A stretch of 64,000 nt of DNA from Cytophaga hutchinsonii ATCC 33406 (lineage in GTDB: Bacteria > Bacteroidota > Bacteroidia > Cytophagales > Cytophagaceae): positions 373,501 through 437,500 of the forward strand of contig NC_008255.1 in the NCBI RefSeq assembly GCF_000014145.1. The letters run 5' to 3'. Positions 1 to 8,886 of this stretch are shown here, piece after piece. Each line of letters begins with the position of its first letter. Position 1 is the stretch's first letter. Position numbers and translations under genes: made by a program. The notes beneath the pieces are model-generated. The model saw only the letters and a program-made list of their open reading frames with translations. It searched no databases and was not told the origin of the DNA.

Positions 1-1022
1 ATCTCAATCATTATTATTTTGTAAGCATGATCTGCTTTCTGATGATCTTTCTGCCCGCGCAGGTATATTTTTCAATAGATGCATACCGGAACAGAAAAAT
101 TGAAGCAACGCATATACCGCTGTGGTGCATTGATGCACTGAAATTATTTGTACTGTTTTTATATGTGTTTGCCGGGCTTGCCAAAATAAATCCGGATTGG
201 CTGCTGCAGGCCATGCCTTTAAAAATATGGCTGCCGGCGCACAACGATATGCCGGTCATCGGATTTTTATTTAACTACACCTGGGTCGCTTATGCATTCA
301 GCTGGTTCGGCTGCCTGTATGATCTCAGCATCGCTTTTTTATTGTGGAATAAACAAACAAGACCTGTAGCCTACGTATTGGTCATTGCCTTTCATGTACT
401 CACATCGCTGCTGTTCCCCATCGGGATCTTCCCCTATGTAATGATTGTTACTGCGTTAATTTTCTTTTCTCCAGAATTCCATCAAAAAGTTATTGAATCT
501 TTACAAAGACTATTCTTTTTTTCAAATGAAAAGATGTTATATGCCAAAGCGGATTATGTGTACAGCAGCTACGGTCAGCACTTTGTAAAGGGAATATTTT
601 TCGCTTTTTTTGTGGTACAGTTGCTCCTTCCGCTGCGGTTTCTTTGTTATCCGGGATCGTTATTCTGGACAGAACAGGGCTATCGTTTCTCCTGGCGCGT
701 AATGCTGATGGAAAAAGCAGGTTACGCACAATTCACTGTAAGGGATGAAACCGGAAAATTTATTGTTGTCAATAACAATGAATTTTTAACCGTACTGCAG
801 GAAAAAATGATGGCTACACAGCCCGATATGATGCTTCAATACGCACACATATTGGCTGAATATTATGCCAGACATGGCTTTCACAATCCGCAGGTATATG
901 CAGATACCTATGTTACATTAAACGGACGGTTAGGAAAAATGCTGATTGACCCCACAGTGGACCTTGCAAAAGAAGAAGAATCGTTCGCGTCCAAAAACTG
1001 GATTCTATTATATAATGAATAA
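1..1022 (+). CDS. HTTM / vitamin K gamma-carboxylase-like membrane protein, 5' truncated by window edge
   Basis: The frame is open from the first bases of the window, and the residues before the first ATG at 27 (LNHYYFVS) match the NHYY-type stretch typical of HTTM (horizontally transferred transmembrane) proteins, so the true start lies outside. About 340 residues are visible: several hydrophobic segments over roughly the first 200 residues, including LKLFVLFLYVFAGLAKINPDW, followed by a soluble C-terminal part of about 130 residues. HTTM proteins are distant relatives of vitamin K-dependent gamma-glutamyl carboxylase; their bacterial substrates are largely unknown. The stop codon overlaps the start of the TonB-dependent receptor by 8 bases, which suggests translational coupling and a shared transport or modification role. 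The family call is recognition from sequence and fairly sure; the function is open. Confidence 0.8.
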   Translation, partial: LNHYYFVSMICFLMIFLPAQVYFSIDAYRNRKIEATHIPLWCIDALKLFVLFLYVFAGLAKINPDWLLQAMPLKIWLPAHNDMPVIGFLFNYTWVAYAFSWFGCLYDLSIAFLLWNKQTRPVAYVLVIAFHVLTSLLFPIGIFPYVMIVTALIFFSPEFHQKVIESLQRLFFFSNEKMLYAKADYVYSSYGQHFVKGIFFAFFVVQLLLPLRFLCYPGSLFWTEQGYRFSWRVMLMEKAGYAQFTVRDETGKFIVVNNNEFLTVLQEKMMATQPDMMLQYAHILAEYYARHGFHNPQVYADTYVTLNGRLGKMLIDPTVDLAKEEESFASKNWILLYNE

Positions 1023-3438
1023 GTTCCTATTTCTATTTATCCTGTTCATTTGTTTTAGTACGAGTGAATTAGTTGCACAACACAGGCTTACGGGAAGAGT
1101 TATTGCAGCCAATGACAGTACACACGTTGCGGGCTGTACGGTTACATTAAATAACGGCGCGTTTATAACCAGTACCGATTCTTCCGGAAGATTTCATTTT
1201 AAAGATCTTGAAAACGGCACCTATGTGGTTAATACCTATGGTATCGGTTTTATTGCAAACGAGCAGACAGTTGTTGTGAATGGCAAAAACAAACACATCA
1301 ACGTTTTACTGCAACCGGAGCATACAGATGATGTGATAGACATTACAAGTACAACATCAAATTCACATCTGGAAGATGTGGAGGACATGGCTATCTATGC
1401 AGGTAAAAAATCTGAAGTGATTATACTCGATAGTTTAGTTGTGAATGCTGCTACAAATAATGCACGCCAGGTATATGCCCGCGTACCGGGTTTAAATATC
1501 TGGGAGAATGAAGGTGCCGGTATACAGCTGAGCATCGGCGGCCGTGGGTTAGATCCGAACAGAACCTCTAATTTTAATGTCAGGCAAAACGGTTATGATA
1601 TCAGCGCGGATGCGTTGGGTTATCCGGAAAGTTATTACACACCGCCGGTCGAAGGCTTGGAGCGTATCCAGGTCATCCGCGGTGCTGCTTCATTACAGTA
1701 CGGTACACAATTTGGCGGGATGCTGAATTTCATAATCCGCAAGCCTGTTCCCGATAAACGTATTCAATTGGTTGCACGGCAGACGGTGGGCAGTTACGGC
1801 AGTAAACCTGCTTTCTCCAATACGTTTGTAAGCTTAAGCGGTACACAAAAAAAACTAAGTTACTATACCTATTTCCAATACAAAACCGGAAATGGCTGGC
1901 GCCCCAATTCAGATTTTGATGTATACAATTATTACGGGAATGTAAACTATCAGATTAGCAAACGTACTTCAATTGGTTTCGATCTCACCCTGATGAGTTA
2001 TCTGGCACATCAGCCGGGAGGCTTGTCAGACGCCATGTTTAAAGCAGATCCGCGCCAGAGCAACCGCGAACGCAACTGGTTCCAGGTAAACTGGAGAATG
2101 GCTGCTATACACTTCAATCACAAATTCAATGATTCAAATGAAGTGAATGTCCGCGTGTTCGGCTTGCTGGCTAACCGTTACAGCATAGGCTTCAGGCCTA
2201 ACCGTGTAGCAACTATTGATGATGGCACTACCGAACGTGATCTGATCAAAGGAGCATTTAAAAATATCGGCGCGGAAGCACGATACATGAAACGTTACCA
2301 CATTGCAAAACAATACAATGTATTGCTTGTAGGCGGCAGGGTATATTATGGCAACAACGTAAGCACGCAGGGCCAGGGATCGAAAGGCAGTGACGCGGAT
2401 TTTGATTATACGCCAACCAATTTTATGACGTACGATTATATGTTCTTAAACCACAATGTTTCTTTGTTTGCAGAAAATATTTTTTACCTGGGAAATAAAG
2501 TCTCTGTAACACCGGGACTGCGGTATGAATATATCTATACCTCTGCAGATGGTTATTATGGAAGTATTGCATATGACCTGGCCGGAAACATTATCAACCA
2601 GACAAGAACAGATGAATTCCGTTCCAGCGCACGTCAGTTTATTTTAGGTGGTATTGGTGTCAGTTACAAACCAATACCTAAAATGAATTTCTACGGAAAT
2701 ATTTCTCAGAACTACCGTTCGATCACATTCAGTGATATGCGCATCTCAAATCCGTCTTCAGTTATTGATCCGGATATGAAAGATGAAAAAGGTTTTACAA
2801 CAGATATTGGTTTAAGAAGCGAAGGTACAAAGCGGTTTATTTATGACGGCAGTTTCTTTATTCTGAATTATAATAATCGTATCGGTGAATACTTAACGGC
2901 AGATGCTTCAAACCGTGTAGTTCGCGAACGCACAAACATCGGACAGGCTGTAATGATGGGTGTAGAATGTTATCTGGAGTATGATGTGTTAAAGGCTATT
3001 GTACCTGTCGCTAAAAACTGGACGGGTATCCTGTTTACCAATTCTGCCTATATTCATTCCCAGTATGTAGCGAGCGGTATAACAGCAGTACAGGGAAATG
3101 AAGTGGAGTTTGTTCCGAAATTTAATTTTAAAGGCGGAGCACGGGCAAGCTATAAAAAATTCAAAGCGTCGTTTCAATACAGCTATTTAACCGAACAGTT
3201 TTCGGATGCCACCAATGCGGTTGACGGAGGTGTATCAGGTGTTGTAGGTATTATACCTTCGTATTATATTATGGATCTGGGCTTTTCGTATGAATACAGG
3301 ATATTCAAACTGGAAGCAAACATCAACAACTTCACCAATCAGTATTATTTCACACGCCGTGCAACAGGTTATCCCGGTCCGGGTATTTTACCGTCAGACG
3401 GCAGAGCATTTTATCTGACACTGCAGGTGAAAATTTAA
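1015..3438 (+). CDS. TonB-dependent outer-membrane receptor with carboxypeptidase-like N-terminal domain
   Basis: 807 residues from the ATG at 1015, chosen because it begins a clear signal peptide (MNKFLFLFILFICF... cleaved near LVAQ); an earlier in-frame start at 946 would add 23 charged residues inside the upstream gene. After the signal comes a CarboxypepD regulatory-like beta-sandwich (about residues 25-100, LTGRVIAANDSTHVAG), then a plug domain with the typical GLERIQVIRGAASLQYG and GGMLNFIIRKP strings, then a 22-strand barrel ending in aromatic-rich strands and the final YLTLQVKI. The receptor would move a siderophore, metal complex or similar ligand into the periplasm with TonB energy; it resembles FecA-type receptors most. 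There is no SusD partner next to it. The 8-base overlap with the HTTM gene points to joint expression. The ligand cannot be read from sequence. Confidence 0.9.
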   Translation: MNKFLFLFILFICFSTSELVAQHRLTGRVIAANDSTHVAGCTVTLNNGAFITSTDSSGRFHFKDLENGTYVVNTYGIGFIANEQTVVVNGKNKHINVLLQPEHTDDVIDITSTTSNSHLEDVEDMAIYAGKKSEVIILDSLVVNAATNNARQVYARVPGLNIWENEGAGIQLSIGGRGLDPNRTSNFNVRQNGYDISADALGYPESYYTPPVEGLERIQVIRGAASLQYGTQFGGMLNFIIRKPVPDKRIQLVARQTVGSYGSKPAFSNTFVSLSGTQKKLSYYTYFQYKTGNGWRPNSDFDVYNYYGNVNYQISKRTSIGFDLTLMSYLAHQPGGLSDAMFKADPRQSNRERNWFQVNWRMAAIHFNHKFNDSNEVNVRVFGLLANRYSIGFRPNRVATIDDGTTERDLIKGAFKNIGAEARYMKRYHIAKQYNVLLVGGRVYYGNNVSTQGQGSKGSDADFDYTPTNFMTYDYMFLNHNVSLFAENIFYLGNKVSVTPGLRYEYIYTSADGYYGSIAYDLAGNIINQTRTDEFRSSARQFILGGIGVSYKPIPKMNFYGNISQNYRSITFSDMRISNPSSVIDPDMKDEKGFTTDIGLRSEGTKRFIYDGSFFILNYNNRIGEYLTADASNRVVRERTNIGQAVMMGVECYLEYDVLKAIVPVAKNWTGILFTNSAYIHSQYVASGITAVQGNEVEFVPKFNFKGGARASYKKFKASFQYSYLTEQFSDATNAVDGGVSGVVGIIPSYYIMDLGFSYEYRIFKLEANINNFTNQYYFTRRATGYPGPGILPSDGRAFYLTLQVKI

Positions 3439-3440
3439 CA

Positions 3441-3560
3441 GTAGAGCCGCAATTTATTGCGGCTGATTGAAATACACCAGATAATAATCAGCGCAATGAA
3501 CTGCGCTGATTTGAATGTATCAAATTACAATAAGCCAGCCGCAATGAATTGCGGCTCTAC
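3441..3560. repeat. REPIN-like pair of inverted REP hairpins with a central third hairpin
   Basis: The left unit (3441-3464) reads GTAGAGCCGCAATTTATTGC then GGCT. The right unit (3537-3560) is its reverse complement apart from one base. Each unit is a hairpin headed by GTAG, the tetranucleotide typical of REP elements mobilised by RAYT transposases. Between them, 3488-3509 forms a separate hairpin, TCAGCGCAATG/AACTGCGCTGA. The right arm is followed by GGGTTTTTTT, so the block may also terminate the convergent receptor and ABC transporter genes. Related units lie at 34728-34850 and 42004-42038. No RAYT gene is in the window. Confidence 0.75.
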
Positions 3561-3573
3561 GGGTTTTTTTCAA

Positions 3574-5346
3574 TTACTCTTTTGCTGCCGCGTACTGCAG
3601 CGCGCTGAGCTGGCTGTAAAGCCCCTGCTGGCCTAACAGCACTTCATGCGAACCGGATTCTACTATTTCGCCTTTTTCCAATACAAAAATTGTATCCACG
3701 TGCTGTATCGTTGATAAGCGGTGTGCAATAATAATAGACGTTCTGCCCAGCATTATTTTTGCCGTTGCTTCCTGAATCAGTTCTTCTGTTTCAGAATCAA
3801 TAGAAGAAGTAGCTTCATCCAGAATTAATATTTTAGGATCATAAACCATTACACGGATAAAGGAAATAATCTGGCGCTGACCGGAAGAAAGGGTGCTGCC
3901 GCGCTCCATTACTTCATAATCCAGCCCTCCGGGTAAACGCTCTATGAAACGTTCTGCGCCAACCATACGGATAGCTTCCCATATTTTTTCATCTGTGATG
4001 TCTGGGTTATAGAGCGTGATATTATTACGGATACTCCCTGAAAATAAAAACACATCCTGTAATACCAAACCAATCTGTAAACGCAGTTCATGCAGATTAT
4101 AATCACGGATATCGGTACCATCAATAAGGATATGCCCTTTTTCGATATCATAAAAACGATTCAGCAAATTGATGATCGAAGATTTGCCCGCACCGGTTGA
4201 ACCTACAAAGGCAATACTTCCGCCCTGCGGAACATGGAAATTAATATCTTTTAGTACCGTTTGCCCTTCGATGTAGCTGAAGAAAACATTATTGAACTGC
4301 ACATCTCCTTTAATTTCAGGCAACGGTTTTTCTCCGGTTGACTGAATGGGCGTATGGTCGTCTAATAATTTTAAGATACGGTCTGAACTTACAACAGATA
4401 ATTGCAATGTATTGAAGCGGTCTGCGATCATGCGTATGGGGCGGAAGAACATAGAGATGTACATGATAAATGAAACGAGCGTTCCGAAAGAACTTGTTTC
4501 GCCTAATACCAGTGTAGAACCAAACCATATTAGAAGTACCAGTCCCAGCGATCCGATAAATTCAGCAATCGGAAAATAAACAGAGTATGCGTTTACCGAT
4601 TTTAAATTTGAATCGCGGTGTTCAATATTGATCTTTTTGAATTTCGCATATTCGCGTTGTTCGCTGTTAAAGATCTGAACAATACTCATTCCGGTAATAT
4701 GCTCCTGAACAAAGGTGTTGAGATTGGAAACGGCAATACGCACTTCGTTGAACGAATGTTTGATGCGTTCCTTAAATACATAGGTACTGAATAATAAGAT
4801 TGGCAGCGGACACAAACAGATCAGCGTTAAACGCCAATCGATATACAGCATAAAACCAAAGATGAAAATCAACTGAAGGAAATCGCCCAGAATGCCTGCT
4901 AATCCGTCGGATGTAAAATTCGAAAGTGTTTCAATGTCTGATATGTTGCGGGTTACCAAACGGCCGATAGGTGTTTTGTCAAAAAAGCCCAAACGGAATT
5001 TTAATAAATGTTTGAATAAACGGATTCGGATATCGCGAATAATTGTCTGTCCGAGTTTGCCTGCCAGATAGGTATCAAAATACTGCATGAATGCCTGCGC
5101 AACTAACACCACAACCATTAAGCCAATCATTACATACAAACCATTCAGGTCATGGCTGGCAATTTTATCGTCAATGGCAACTTTAACTAAATACGGTTTT
5201 ACCGATGCAAGTACTGCTCCTGTAAGGGTTAAAGCTACCTGTGTGTAAAATAGATTTTTGTAAGGTTTTACAAATTGAAATAATCTACTTAAAATATGTA
5301 TATCAAATAAATTGCCGCTTACGACACCGCTTTCCTCTTTTTGCAC
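3574..5346 (-). CDS. ABC exporter, fused permease and ATPase (MsbA-like)
   Basis: 590 residues, the normal size of a homodimeric type IV exporter half. The N-terminal membrane domain (about 20-320) has six hydrophobic segments, and the ATPase domain starts near 345. The ATPase carries Walker A GSTGAGKS at 382-389, Q-loop Q430, signature LSSGQ at 486-490, Walker B ILILDE at 506-511 and the switch histidine H542. All catalytic residues are present, so it should be an active pump in the inner membrane, exporting lipid, drug or peptide; the substrate cannot be told. The arrangement matches the MsbA/multidrug subfamily common in Bacteroidota. It lies just downstream of the small membrane protein gene on the same strand (26-base gap), so the two may be cotranscribed. 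Confidence 0.9.
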   Translation of the reverse strand: MQKEESGVVSGNLFDIHILSRLFQFVKPYKNLFYTQVALTLTGAVLASVKPYLVKVAIDDKIASHDLNGLYVMIGLMVVVLVAQAFMQYFDTYLAGKLGQTIIRDIRIRLFKHLLKFRLGFFDKTPIGRLVTRNISDIETLSNFTSDGLAGILGDFLQLIFIFGFMLYIDWRLTLICLCPLPILLFSTYVFKERIKHSFNEVRIAVSNLNTFVQEHITGMSIVQIFNSEQREYAKFKKINIEHRDSNLKSVNAYSVYFPIAEFIGSLGLVLLIWFGSTLVLGETSSFGTLVSFIMYISMFFRPIRMIADRFNTLQLSVVSSDRILKLLDDHTPIQSTGEKPLPEIKGDVQFNNVFFSYIEGQTVLKDINFHVPQGGSIAFVGSTGAGKSSIINLLNRFYDIEKGHILIDGTDIRDYNLHELRLQIGLVLQDVFLFSGSIRNNITLYNPDITDEKIWEAIRMVGAERFIERLPGGLDYEVMERGSTLSSGQRQIISFIRVMVYDPKILILDEATSSIDSETEELIQEATAKIMLGRTSIIIAHRLSTIQHVDTIFVLEKGEIVESGSHEVLLGQQGLYSQLSALQYAAAKE

Positions 5347-5372
5347 AGTCTGTTAATTTCCTTATAAACGTA

Positions 5373-5915
5373 TTATGATTTGGCAGAAGTTCCTTTAGCT
5401 TCAATTTTTATGTCTCTTTTGTATAGCAGTATATGCAGGCCGATTCCGGATAACATACCGATTATACCGCCCACGTAGCCAAAATTGTTGATTTTCTCTA
5501 CGCGCTGAAAGGCAACCGGATCCAGAATATTTTCGGGAAGGTTGTGTTTTACAGCCAGTATCTCAGCGCTGGCAGGCATGTACGAAGCTATTACCGAGAA
5601 AATTAAGGAGAATAAGAATGTTAACAGATAGGCATAAATAGTATAGAACAACAGTTTATGTGTGTTCTGATGAATACGTCCAACAGCTGTTAAAATGATA
5701 CCAAAAGGTATCCCCACTTTCCAGGCATTAATAATACCGATCATGCCGGCTTTCGCTCTTGGGTGCCAGGAGTCGGGCAGGTCATAATGATTAAAACGGA
5801 ATTTTGTGAAAAACTCTTCTGAAATTGAAAAGGTAATCTGGTCGTGTATAAAACCATAAAAACTTGCCATTACAGGAGCAAGAATAAGTAAGGCAATGAA
5901 AATGAATGTACGCAT
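5373..5915 (-). CDS. Membrane protein of unknown function (4 predicted TM segments)
   Basis: 180 residues with an N-terminal hydrophobic helix (3-20) and three more around 62-82, 90-112 and 145-165, so it is an integral inner-membrane protein. The lumenal stretch between the first two helices is polar and aromatic (HYDLPDSWHPRAKAG). The C-terminal tail is basic and serine-rich (KRDIKIEAKGTSAKS) and probably cytoplasmic. I recognise no domain with certainty; it has the look of small lineage-specific Bacteroidota membrane proteins. It sits 26 bases upstream of the ABC exporter gene on the same strand and may be an accessory factor, which is inference from position only. Confidence 0.65.
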   Translation of the reverse strand: MRTFIFIALLILAPVMASFYGFIHDQITFSISEEFFTKFRFNHYDLPDSWHPRAKAGMIGIINAWKVGIPFGIILTAVGRIHQNTHKLLFYTIYAYLLTFLFSLIFSVIASYMPASAEILAVKHNLPENILDPVAFQRVEKINNFGYVGGIIGMLSGIGLHILLYKRDIKIEAKGTSAKS

Positions 5916-6377
5916 AAATAGTTTTTAGTTGCTGTACCAGTCGCTGGACAATACAGCAGTGAATTAAATTTCTGTACGTATTACTGGTTAAAGATAACTA
6001 AAAACTTATAAAGAAATGAGAGATAAAAAATTTGAAGATATTCCATCCTTGCAGGAATAAATATGCTGTAATGCCATACAGTTGCTGCAGGCATGATATC
6101 TTTATGGAATTTATCGAAAATCTGAATTCCATGCGATTTTAAACAAATGCCAGTATTGAGAAATAACCGCATCAGATCGAATCTGTAGCTATGTATAAAT
6201 AAAATATCTGTAGGAAAACAGAAATCCTGAATCCTGGGCCTCTCGGGAGGATATATCAATACGAATATTTCAATAAAAACACCCCTTCAGAATCTGATTC
6301 CGAAGAGGTGAAAAATAATAATTGTAATATATGATATTGTTTTAGTCTGGTAACTTAAAACTTGAACCTCGCAATTA
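5916..6377. other. 462-base intergenic stretch with no convincing gene
   Basis: It holds the promoter region of the membrane-protein gene starting at 5915 and the terminator of the M42 gene at 6275-6315. A 92-codon open frame on the minus strand (5981-6259) has no recognisable domain, an odd composition, and no clear ribosome-binding site, and I do not accept it as a gene. Confidence 0.5.
6275..6315 (-). terminator. Rho-independent terminator after the M42 aminopeptidase gene
   Basis: The hairpin pairs ACCCCTTCAGAATC with GATTCCGAAGAGGT (two non-Watson-Crick positions) at 6280-6310, with A-runs on its left and right, so it reads as a T-tailed terminator on the minus strand and could act in both directions. 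Confidence 0.75.
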
Positions 6378-7457
6378 TTATTTCATATATCTGAAATCAT
6401 GATCAGCCGGTAGCTGTACCAGAAATTCATAAATCAGCTGGATCACTTGTTCTACATCTGTTTTACTAACGGTTTCAACCGTAGTATGCATATACTTTAA
6501 AGGCAGCGAGATCAATGCAGACGCAACACCACTGTTTGAATAGGCAAATGCGTCTGTATCGGTACCCGTAGCACGGCTTGCAGAAGCACGCTGGAAAGGT
6601 ATTTCTTTACGCTGAGCTGTATCGATGATCATACGTAATAAATTATTCTGTACAGCTGGTCCGTACGTCAATACCGGTCCTTTACCACAGGCAAGATCAC
6701 CGCTGGTAATCTTGTTGTACATCGGTGATTGTGTGTCGTGGCATACATCTGTAATAACAGCAATATCCGGTTTAATTCGGTGTGCAATCATTTCTGCACC
6801 GCGCAGACCGATTTCTTCCTGCACTGCATTTACAATATATAAACCGAACGGAAGCTGATTGTTATTCTCTTTTAATAAACGTGCTACTTCCGCAATCATG
6901 AAACCGCCGATGCGGTTGTCCAACGCACGTCCACAGTAATAACGCTCGTTCAGAATCATAAATTCGTCTTCGAATGTAATCACTGAACCTACGTGTACAC
7001 CTTTGGCTTCGACTTCTTCTTTAGAAGAACATCCCAGGTCTATAAAAATATTTTTTAATGTCGGCGCTTTGTCGTTTTCTTCATCGCGTACGTGAATGGC
7101 CGGCCAGCCAAAAACACCTTTTACAATTCCGTTATCTGTATGAATATTCACACGTTTAGAGGGCGCAATCATGGTATCAGAGCCGCCGTTTTTGCGTACA
7201 TATACATAACCTTCTTTTGTAATGTAATTCACAAACCAGGAAATTTCGTCGGCATGTGCTTCAATGACTACTTTGTAGGGTGCATCCGGATTAATCACAC
7301 CAACAGTAGTGCCGTATGTGTCCGTAAAATACGTATGAATATACGGGCGGATATAATCCAGCCAGATCTGCTGTCCGGAGGATTCAAAGCCCGTTGGGGC
7401 CGCGTTATTTAAATATCTGTGTAAAAACTGTTCGCCTGAATCGTTGATAATACCCAT
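6378..7457 (-). CDS. M42-family metallo-aminopeptidase (glutamyl aminopeptidase / deblocking aminopeptidase)
   Basis: 359 residues, full length for the tetrahedral dodecameric M42 aminopeptidases. Metal and catalytic residues are all visible: H68 and D70 in IEAHADE, D180 in GRALDNRIGG, the E214-E215 pair in AVQEEIG, D237 in VITDVCHDT and H324 in KYMHTT. A GTDTDAF motif follows around residue 298. It should be a cytoplasmic dizinc or dicobalt exopeptidase that trims peptides released by proteases. The annotation as cellulase/endoglucanase seen for this family is historical; nothing here suggests glycanase activity. It is a single-gene unit with its own terminator at 6275-6315 and starts at the first ATG after an AT-rich leader. 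Confidence 0.92.
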   Translation of the reverse strand: MGIINDSGEQFLHRYLNNAAPTGFESSGQQIWLDYIRPYIHTYFTDTYGTTVGVINPDAPYKVVIEAHADEISWFVNYITKEGYVYVRKNGGSDTMIAPSKRVNIHTDNGIVKGVFGWPAIHVRDEENDKAPTLKNIFIDLGCSSKEEVEAKGVHVGSVITFEDEFMILNERYYCGRALDNRIGGFMIAEVARLLKENNNQLPFGLYIVNAVQEEIGLRGAEMIAHRIKPDIAVITDVCHDTQSPMYNKITSGDLACGKGPVLTYGPAVQNNLLRMIIDTAQRKEIPFQRASASRATGTDTDAFAYSNSGVASALISLPLKYMHTTVETVSKTDVEQVIQLIYEFLVQLPADHDFRYMK

Positions 7458-7650
7458 CTGAAATAAATGATTTTAGTTGATGCAACGAATATACATAGCC
7501 CTGCGTTAAAAATGATATTTAAACCTAAAAATTTGAATGGAGTAATGGAATAAGGGTGGTTATAACTATTTGTTTTTGAATTATTTATGTGGAATTTTAA
7601 AAGGGCTTAAAAATAATTGATTGTTTTTTTAGATACAGGGTAATAAAATT

Positions 7651-7666
7651 CCGTACACTAGTACGG
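7651..7666. promoter_or_regulatory. Short palindrome upstream of ppx/gppA
   Basis: CCGTAC-ACTA-GTACGG has two perfect 6-base arms around a 4-base centre and stands about 40 bases before the phosphatase start codon. It could be an operator or a coincidence in AT-rich DNA; there is no second copy in the window that I noticed. Confidence 0.3.
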
Positions 7667-7706
7667 TATTCTGCAAAACGCTTTTACTACTTTAACCAAT
7701 TTAGAT

Positions 7707-8651
7707 ATGTCACAACGCATTGGAGTCATTGATATGGGTACAAATACGTTTCATTTACTTATCACAGATATTGTAAATGACAGGCCACATACGTTAGTGA
7801 ATGAGAAGTCTGCTGTAGGTCTGGGGAAAGGCGGTATTACAAAAGGATTTATTACCGAAGAAGCCATGGACCGTGCATTGGATACGCTAAAAAAATTCCG
7901 TGTTATTTTAGATGAGCATGCGGTCGTGCATGTTATTGCCACCGGTACAAGTGCCGTTAGAAGCGGCTCTAACAAACAGGTGCTGATAGATCGTATAAAG
8001 AAAGAAGTAAATATTGATGTGGAAGTGATTGATGGTGCGCGCGAAGCTGAATTGATTTTCAGAGGTGTGCAGCAGGCAGTACCTATGGAAGATCACATAT
8101 CGCTGGCCATGGATATAGGCGGTGGCAGTGTAGAATTTATCATTGGGAATAAAAATGAAATTTTGTGGAAACAAAGTTTTGAGATCGGTGGACAGCGGCT
8201 GATCGACCGCTTTCATGTACACGATCCCATGCGGGAAGACGACCGTGTAATGATGCACAACTATTTTGATGAGGTATTGGTGCCACTGGAGAAGGCTATA
8301 AACACCTGGAGACCCACACAATTGATTGGTTGTTCAGGTACGTTTGATACACTTGCTGAAATGAATATTCAGCACCACAGGGAAAAAATTGCGCTTGAAA
8401 AACAAACAAGCTACCTGTTATCTTTACCCGATTTTAACCGGTTACGCAAACAGCTTGTCGCAAGTACCCGTAGAGAACGGCTTGCGATTGCCGGCATGAT
8501 TGAATTACGTGCCGATATGGTAGTTGTTGCCATCTGCCTGATTGAACATGTATTGAAGCTCGTATCTACCAATGCCATTACTGTTTCTACGTATTCGCTG
8601 AAAGAAGGCGTCTTGTATACCATGCTGGATGGTGTTAAGGTTGGGAGTTGA
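7707..8651 (+). CDS. Ppx/GppA-family exopolyphosphatase / guanosine pentaphosphatase
   Basis: 314 residues, which is the short form of the family with only the two actin-like ASKHA subdomains and no C-terminal HD extension. Phosphate-loop-like VIDMGTNTFHLL lies at 7-18, the acidic REAELIFRG segment with the likely catalytic Glu at 112-120, and the second nucleotide loop DIGGGSVE at 136-143. The enzyme would remove terminal phosphates from polyphosphate or convert pppGpp to ppGpp in the cytoplasm; sequence alone does not separate the two. It is monocistronic, with a strong terminator 28 bases after the stop. Confidence 0.9.
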   Translation: MSQRIGVIDMGTNTFHLLITDIVNDRPHTLVNEKSAVGLGKGGITKGFITEEAMDRALDTLKKFRVILDEHAVVHVIATGTSAVRSGSNKQVLIDRIKKEVNIDVEVIDGAREAELIFRGVQQAVPMEDHISLAMDIGGGSVEFIIGNKNEILWKQSFEIGGQRLIDRFHVHDPMREDDRVMMHNYFDEVLVPLEKAINTWRPTQLIGCSGTFDTLAEMNIQHHREKIALEKQTSYLLSLPDFNRLRKQLVASTRRERLAIAGMIELRADMVVVAICLIEHVLKLVSTNAITVSTYSLKEGVLYTMLDGVKVGS

Positions 8652-8678
8652 TCCTATTCAGATATTATGAATATATTA

Positions 8679-8724
8679 AATAAAGGCTGCATGTATGATC
8701 AAATACGTGCAGCCTTTATTTTTA
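8679..8724 (+). terminator. Strong Rho-independent terminator after ppx/gppA
   Basis: An 18-base stem (AAATAAAGGCTGCATGTA against TACGTGCAGCCTTTATTT, one G-T pair) around TGATCAAA, followed by a T-run. Confidence 0.9.
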
Positions 8725-8886
8725 CTGTTTTATAAGTATAACATATTTAGCCGTTTATTTTTTATACACCTGTTTGCAAATTTATGTTTTCTGTTGCTGC
8801 AGTATTTCATAACATTCAGAAAACACAGGTAATAACCTGGATACAGTATATTCTGTATAATGCGTCAGAAGTATAGCCTCCCCTAA

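Noticed and set aside
5981-6259. 92-codon open frame on the minus strand in a spacer
   Set aside because: No domain, signal or clear ribosome-binding site, odd composition; probably chance.
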